A stretch of 64,000 nucleotides of DNA from an uncultured Flavonifractor sp. (GTDB taxonomy: Bacteria; Bacillota; Clostridia; Oscillospirales; Oscillospiraceae), in assembly GCA_947384055.1 (NCBI GenBank), contig CANDFO010000002.1, positions 19,571-83,570 on the forward strand, read 5' to 3'. Positions within the stretch are counted from its first letter, which is position 1. The number at the start of each line of letters is the position of its first letter. The position numbers and the translations under genes are program-made. Below the pieces are notes generated by a model that did not search any database, had not been told where the DNA came from, and was given only the letters and a program-made list of their open reading frames with translations. This document shows positions 58,564 to 64,000 of the stretch, piece after piece.

Positions 58564-59190
58564 ATGACCGAGTATTACGTACCGGCCGGGATATCGGAAA
58601 CCGAGCTTGTGGAAAAGCGCTCCCGTTTTCTGGGCCATGTGTTCCCCGCCGCCACGGAGGAGGAGGCCCGCGCCTGCATTGAGGCAGTCAAAAAAAAGCA
58701 CTACGACGCCCGGCACAACTGCTGGTGCTTCCGCCTGCATACCGGCACGGAGCGTTATTCCGACGACGGAGAGCCCCAGGGCACGGCGGGACAGCCCATG
58801 CTCAACGTATTCCAGAGGGAGCGGCTGGAGGATGTGTGCTGTGTGGTGACGCGGTATTTTGGCGGCATTCTGCTGGGGGCCGGGGGTCTGGTGCGGGCCT
58901 ACAGCCAGAGCGCCAAGGACGCGCTGGACGCCGCCGGACGCGCTGCGGTGCGGCGGTGGGTGGTCCTGTCGGTCCCCTGCCCCTACGCCCTGTTCGAGCG
59001 TGTCAAGCTGGGGCTCCAGGACCGGGGCGGAGTGCTGGAGGATGTGGAATATGCCGCCGATGTGACCATCCGGGCCCTTGTGCCCGAGGCGCAGGCGCAG
59101 CCCTTTTCCGCGTGGCTTGCCGAGCTGACCGCCGGGGGACCGCCTCCTCAGGTGTGCGGGGAGACGTTTCGGGCGGTCCCCTGTGCCTGA
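58564..59190 (+). CDS. yigZ: YigZ/IMPACT family protein
   Basis: 208 residues. SRFLGHVFPAATEEEARACIEAVKKKHYDARHNCWCFRLH, DDGEPQGTAGQPML and VVTRYFGGILLGAGGLVRAYS are the UPF0029 hallmarks; a C-terminal DUF1949 ferredoxin-like domain follows (about 140-205). The molecular role is unknown; relatives act around translation in eukaryotes. AGGATGCGGGAGGAATTAAA lies before ATG 58564. Confidence 0.93.
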   Translation: MTEYYVPAGISETELVEKRSRFLGHVFPAATEEEARACIEAVKKKHYDARHNCWCFRLHTGTERYSDDGEPQGTAGQPMLNVFQRERLEDVCCVVTRYFGGILLGAGGLVRAYSQSAKDALDAAGRAAVRRWVVLSVPCPYALFERVKLGLQDRGGVLEDVEYAADVTIRALVPEAQAQPFSAWLAELTAGGPPPQVCGETFRAVPCA

Positions 59191-59213
59191 CGGCGGAGAA
59201 AGGAAGCGGTTTT

Positions 59214-59702
59214 ATGAGGCGCAGTGACAGAGAGCTTACAGATTTAGAAGAAATCGTCCGCGTTATGGAGCAGTGCGACGTATGCCGCCTTGCCTTTCAC
59301 GACGGCGGGTATCCCTACATACTCCCCCTGAATTTCGGGCTGGAACGGACAGGGGACCAGGTCATCCTCTACTTCCACGGGGCTGCGGAGGGGAAAAAGT
59401 ACCGGCTTATGGAGCTGGATAACCGTGTCGGCTTTGAAATGGACTGCGGCCACCGCCTCCACTACGACCGGGAGCGCGGCTACTGCACCATGTCCTACCA
59501 GAGCGTCGTCGGGCGGGGCCGGCTGGAGTTTGTCCCCGAACGGGAAAAGGCCCGGGCGCTGGGCATTCTGATGGCCCGCTATCACGGCGGGGACACTTTT
59601 TTCCACCCGGCGGCCATCCCGCGGACCACAGTGCTCCGCTTGTATGTGGAGGAGCTCGCCGGCAAGGTGAAGGCCGCCCCCAAGCCTCCGGCACAATTGT
59701 GA
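59214..59702 (+). CDS. Pyridoxamine 5'-phosphate oxidase-like (NimA-type) FMN protein
   Basis: 162 residues. RRSDRELTDLEEIVRVMEQCDVCRLAF, YPYILPLNFGLE, YFHGAAEGKKYRLMELDNRVGFEMD and YQSVVGRGRLEFV match the 5-nitroimidazole-resistance/PNPOx-like split-barrel family. It binds FMN or heme in relatives; the substrate is unknown. AGAAAGGAAGCGG precedes ATG 59214. It follows yigZ by 23 bases. Confidence 0.88.
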   Translation: MRRSDRELTDLEEIVRVMEQCDVCRLAFHDGGYPYILPLNFGLERTGDQVILYFHGAAEGKKYRLMELDNRVGFEMDCGHRLHYDRERGYCTMSYQSVVGRGRLEFVPEREKARALGILMARYHGGDTFFHPAAIPRTTVLRLYVEELAGKVKAAPKPPAQL

Positions 59703-59805
59703 ACAAACTGTGAATATTCCCTTGAAAAAGAGGGTTTTGTACAGGAAACACGTATATACATATTGTATTTGATTTACCCGGCAAGAGATGAAAGGAGATG
59801 GTCCC

Positions 59806-60810
59806 ATGACCCTCACGGAGCAGACCTGGGCATGGGAACGGACCACGCTGTCCCCTGACGCCTGTCTGTCGGAACAGTCCAGGGGGCGGGACCGGCCGGA
59901 AGCGCCCTGCCCCATCCGCACCTGCTTTCAGCGGGACATCGACCGCATTGTCCACTCCAAGGCCTTCCGGCGGCTCAAGCACAAGACGCAGGTATTTCTG
60001 GAGCCGGAGGGGGACCACTACCGCACCCGCATGACCCACACCATTGAGGTGGCCCGTATTGCCCGGACCATCGCCCGGGGCCTGCGGCTCAACGAGGACC
60101 TCACCGAAGCCGCCGCTTACGGCCACGACCTGGGCCACACCCCCTTCGGCCACGCCGGAGAGCGGGTGCTCAATGAGATTATGCCCGGCGGCTTTGCCCA
60201 TAACCGGCAGTCCCTGCGGGTGGTGGAGCGGCTGGAGCAGGGAGGCGAGGGCCTCAATCTCACCTATGAGGTCCGCCGGGGCATTCTCTGTCACACCGGA
60301 CTGGAACAGGCTGAGACTCTGGAGGGCCGCCTGCTCCGTTTGGCGGACAAAATTGCCTACATCAACCATGACATCGACGACGCCATCCGCGGCCGGATCA
60401 TCTACCCTATGGACCTCCCCCTGGCAGTCTCTCAGACGCTGGGCTTCACCCACTCGGAGCGGATCAACTCCCTGGTGCGGGACATTATTGAGACCAGCGC
60501 CGGAAAAGGGGATATCCTTCAGTCTCCCCCCTTTCAGGCGGCCATGGGGGACCTGCGGGACTTCATGTTTGAATTTGTATACCACAACCCCGTCGCCAAA
60601 GGGGAGGAGGGCAAGGCCCAGGACCTGCTCCGCCGCCTGTTCGAGGCATATCGGGCAGACCCGGACAAGCTCCCGCCGGAGTTTCAGGACATCCGCGCCA
60701 AAGAGGGCGTGGAGCGGGCGGTGTGTGACTATATTTCCGGCATGACCGACAAATTCGCAGTGGAGCAGTTTGGGGAACTCTTTATTCCCAAAGCCTGGAG
60801 CGTAAAATAA
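59806..60810 (+). CDS. dgt: Deoxyguanosinetriphosphate triphosphohydrolase-like protein
   Basis: HD-domain dNTPase, 334 residues. The metal ligands are in RMTHTIEVARIARTIARGL (H), AYGHDLGHTPFGHAGE (HD) and KIAYINHDIDDAI (D). This is the shorter Firmicutes form usually encoded before dnaG. AAAGGAGATGG lies before ATG 59806. dgt-dnaG-rpoD is a common gene order in this group. Confidence 0.92.
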   Translation: MTLTEQTWAWERTTLSPDACLSEQSRGRDRPEAPCPIRTCFQRDIDRIVHSKAFRRLKHKTQVFLEPEGDHYRTRMTHTIEVARIARTIARGLRLNEDLTEAAAYGHDLGHTPFGHAGERVLNEIMPGGFAHNRQSLRVVERLEQGGEGLNLTYEVRRGILCHTGLEQAETLEGRLLRLADKIAYINHDIDDAIRGRIIYPMDLPLAVSQTLGFTHSERINSLVRDIIETSAGKGDILQSPPFQAAMGDLRDFMFEFVYHNPVAKGEEGKAQDLLRRLFEAYRADPDKLPPEFQDIRAKEGVERAVCDYISGMTDKFAVEQFGELFIPKAWSVK

Positions 60811-60900
60811 CCCTGTTCGGGCGCAGCGGCGCCCTGTTTGCCAATAAAACCGTATGAAACCGGGAAATCAAGGCAAAGATAGTCGGAAAGGAGAACGCGC

Positions 60901-62682
60901 ATGCCCATTCCCGACCAGTTCATCGACGAATTGACCGCCCGATGCGATATTGCCGACGTGGTGGGGCAGTACGTCCACCTGAAGCCCAAGGGGGGAAGTC
61001 TTTGGGGCTGCTGTCCGTTCCACAATGAAAAGACCCCCTCCTTCCATGTAGTGCCGGAGCGCCAGCTCTACAAATGCTTCGGCTGCGGCAAGGGCGGCGG
61101 GGTGATCTCCTTTATTATGGAGATGGAGCATCTCCCCTTTCCTGACGCAGTGCGCCTGTTGGCCCAGCGGGTGGGTATGGAGGTTCCGGAGGGGGACGAC
61201 AGCGGGCAGAGCCGCAAAAAGCGGGCCCGCACCCTGGAAGCCAACCGGGAGGCCGCCCGGTTTTACCACAACTACCTGAAAGGGCCCGGCGGGGCGCAGG
61301 TGCGGGCATATGTGGCTCAGCGGCAGATCACCCCCCGCACCGCCACCCGGTTTGGACTGGGGGCCGCGCCGGACGGCTGGGACACCCTGATTCAATATCT
61401 GGGCGGAAAGGGCTTTGACAAACTGGAGCTCATCGAAGCTGGCCTGGCAGTGGCGGGGAAAAACGGCAGCATCTACGACAAGTTCCGCTCCCGCCTGATG
61501 CTCCCCGTCATTGACGTGCAGGGGAATGTCGCAGGTTTTACCAGCCGCATTCTCCCCGGGCTGGAGGGGGCCAAGTACCTGAACACCCCGGAAACCGCCG
61601 TATTTAAAAAAGGGCGTCTGGTGTACGCTCTCAACTTCGCCAAGTCCACCAAGCGGCCCAACCTGGTGCTTGTGGAGGGCAACATTGACGTAATCACGCT
61701 CCACCAGGCGGGCTTTGACAATGTGGTGGCCACCATGGGCACCGCCCTTACCGGGGACCACGCCCGCCTGCTGGCCCGGTACACCCACGAGCTGGTTTTG
61801 TGTTACGACAACGACCCGGCGGGGAAGAAGTCTACCGACCGAGTGCTGGAAATTTTAAAGCATGCCGACCTGAAGGTGCGGGTGCTTCAGCTGCCCAACG
61901 CTTACGACGGGCAGGGCGCCCCGCTGAAGCAGGACCCGGACGATTTCATCAAAAAATTCGGCCCCGCGGCCTTTGAAAAATGTCTCAACGGCAGCGCGGA
62001 ACAGAACGACTACCGGCTGGACACTTTGCTGCAAAAACACGACCTGTCGGGAGACGAGGGCCGCATGGCCTATCTGCGGGACGCTGTGGAGACGGTAGCC
62101 TCCCTCCAGAGCCCCATTGAGCGGGAGGTTTACGGGACCAAGGCCGCCGCCGCCGCGGGCGTCTCTCCGGAGGCCATGGCCCAGGAGGTGGAGCGCTTCC
62201 GGAAGCGGCAGACCTGGCAGGCCCGGCGGAAGCAGGAGCGCAGAGACCTGACCCCCGCCATTCAGCTCCAGCCCCGGGCCCGGGAGCTGCGCTACGGCAG
62301 CACCCGCTCCGGCCGGGCGGAGGAGGGCCTGCTGCGGCTGCTGCTTCTGGAGCCCTCCCTTTTTCCGGAGGCGGAGCGGGTCTCCCCGGAGCAGTTTTCC
62401 TCCCCGGTGCTGGGAAAGATTTACGCCCTGCTCCTGCGCCGCCGTGGGGCGGGCTGCGCCATCCAGCTGGACGCCCTGGCCGGAGAGCTGACGGCGGAAG
62501 AGATGGACTATCTGGCCGGAATTTTAGACCAGCCCGCCGACCTGTCCCATGGACAGCAGGCTTTGCGGGATTACATAGAGAAAATAGAGACGGAAGCGCT
62601 CAAGCGGACCGGCGGGGCGGAGACCGACCCCCTACTTGCGGCGCGGGAGAAGTTCAGAGAGAAAAAAAGCTATGGAGGATAA
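60901..62682 (+). CDS. dnaG: DNA primase
   Basis: Makes RNA primers at the replication fork. 593 residues: CHC2-type zinc finger ([24 protein letters not shown]; about 38-68), the catalytic RNA-polymerase domain with Toprim motifs LVEGNIDV and [11 protein letters not shown] (about 255-310), and a C-terminal helicase-binding domain. AAAGGAGAACGC sets ATG 60901. The end overlaps the SD of rpoD, giving tight coupling in the macromolecular synthesis order. Confidence 0.96.
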   Translation: MPIPDQFIDELTARCDIADVVGQYVHLKPKGGSLWGCCPFHNEKTPSFHVVPERQLYKCFGCGKGGGVISFIMEMEHLPFPDAVRLLAQRVGMEVPEGDDSGQSRKKRARTLEANREAARFYHNYLKGPGGAQVRAYVAQRQITPRTATRFGLGAAPDGWDTLIQYLGGKGFDKLELIEAGLAVAGKNGSIYDKFRSRLMLPVIDVQGNVAGFTSRILPGLEGAKYLNTPETAVFKKGRLVYALNFAKSTKRPNLVLVEGNIDVITLHQAGFDNVVATMGTALTGDHARLLARYTHELVLCYDNDPAGKKSTDRVLEILKHADLKVRVLQLPNAYDGQGAPLKQDPDDFIKKFGPAAFEKCLNGSAEQNDYRLDTLLQKHDLSGDEGRMAYLRDAVETVASLQSPIEREVYGTKAAAAAGVSPEAMAQEVERFRKRQTWQARRKQERRDLTPAIQLQPRARELRYGSTRSGRAEEGLLRLLLLEPSLFPEAERVSPEQFSSPVLGKIYALLLRRRGAGCAIQLDALAGELTAEEMDYLAGILDQPADLSHGQQALRDYIEKIETEALKRTGGAETDPLLAAREKFREKKSYGG

Positions 62683-62686
62683 CCGC

Positions 62687-64000
<1,314 letters not shown>

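Overview
The window is high-GC (about 60%) Firmicutes DNA. Three things point to a gut Oscillospiraceae (Flavonifractor, Lawsonibacter or Oscillibacter type): the Clostridia-type galT, the zinc-type L31, and the ppdK, ymdB, yhaO/yhaN, hflX and dnaG-rpoD set. This assignment is inference; no rRNA or species marker is present. Most genes have strong Shine-Dalgarno sites, and several sigma-A promoters can be read directly.

Layout. 1-2.3 kb: argG and argH (minus strand, argH cut by the window start) behind a promoter with ArgR-like boxes. 2.6-4.7 kb: pseudouridine catabolism (psuK with a fused HTH, then psuG). 4.85-9.0 kb: small XRE regulator, comEC, holA and an RNase M5-like Toprim protein. 9.4-13.9 kb (minus): MacAB-type ABC export operon. 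14.2-16.7 kb (minus): BlaI/BlaR1-like sensor pair. 16.9-20.2 kb: a pyruvyltransferase/FrhB fusion and a rhomboid-like membrane protein. 20.6-23.4 kb (minus): galK-galT; then an HPr-like gene. 23.9-29.5 kb: mtaB, ymdB, yhaO, yhaN. 29.8-33.4 kb: VanW, DUF2461 and polysaccharide deacetylase genes.

33.4-46.5 kb (minus) is a compact, apparently intact cluster of 20 phage structural genes: terminase, portal, protease, capsid, contractile sheath and tube, chaperone, and a PBSX-like baseplate. No integrase, repressor, replication, lysis, tail-fibre or recognisable tape-measure gene is seen. The chaperone carries a textbook -1 frameshift site. After it come a 60-aa cysteine-rich membrane peptide, ppdK, an AT-rich grpB-like gene, a chemotaxis receptor, four tRNA genes around an hsdR remnant, rpmE, a flavin reductase, a scar of two truncated genes, hflX, a GNAT gene, yigZ, a PNPOx-like gene, dgt, dnaG and rpoD (cut by the window end).

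The most unusual signal is a 205-bp, highly structured, ORF-free repeat. Three full copies are present (9172-9376, 20282-20486 reversed, 50143-50347). Each has about 16-bp terminal inverted repeats and sits between two copies of a terminator hairpin whose sequence is specific to that locus. A decayed fourth copy also starts at the foot of a terminator hairpin (about 47036). This looks like a MITE that enters intrinsic terminators and duplicates the hairpin.
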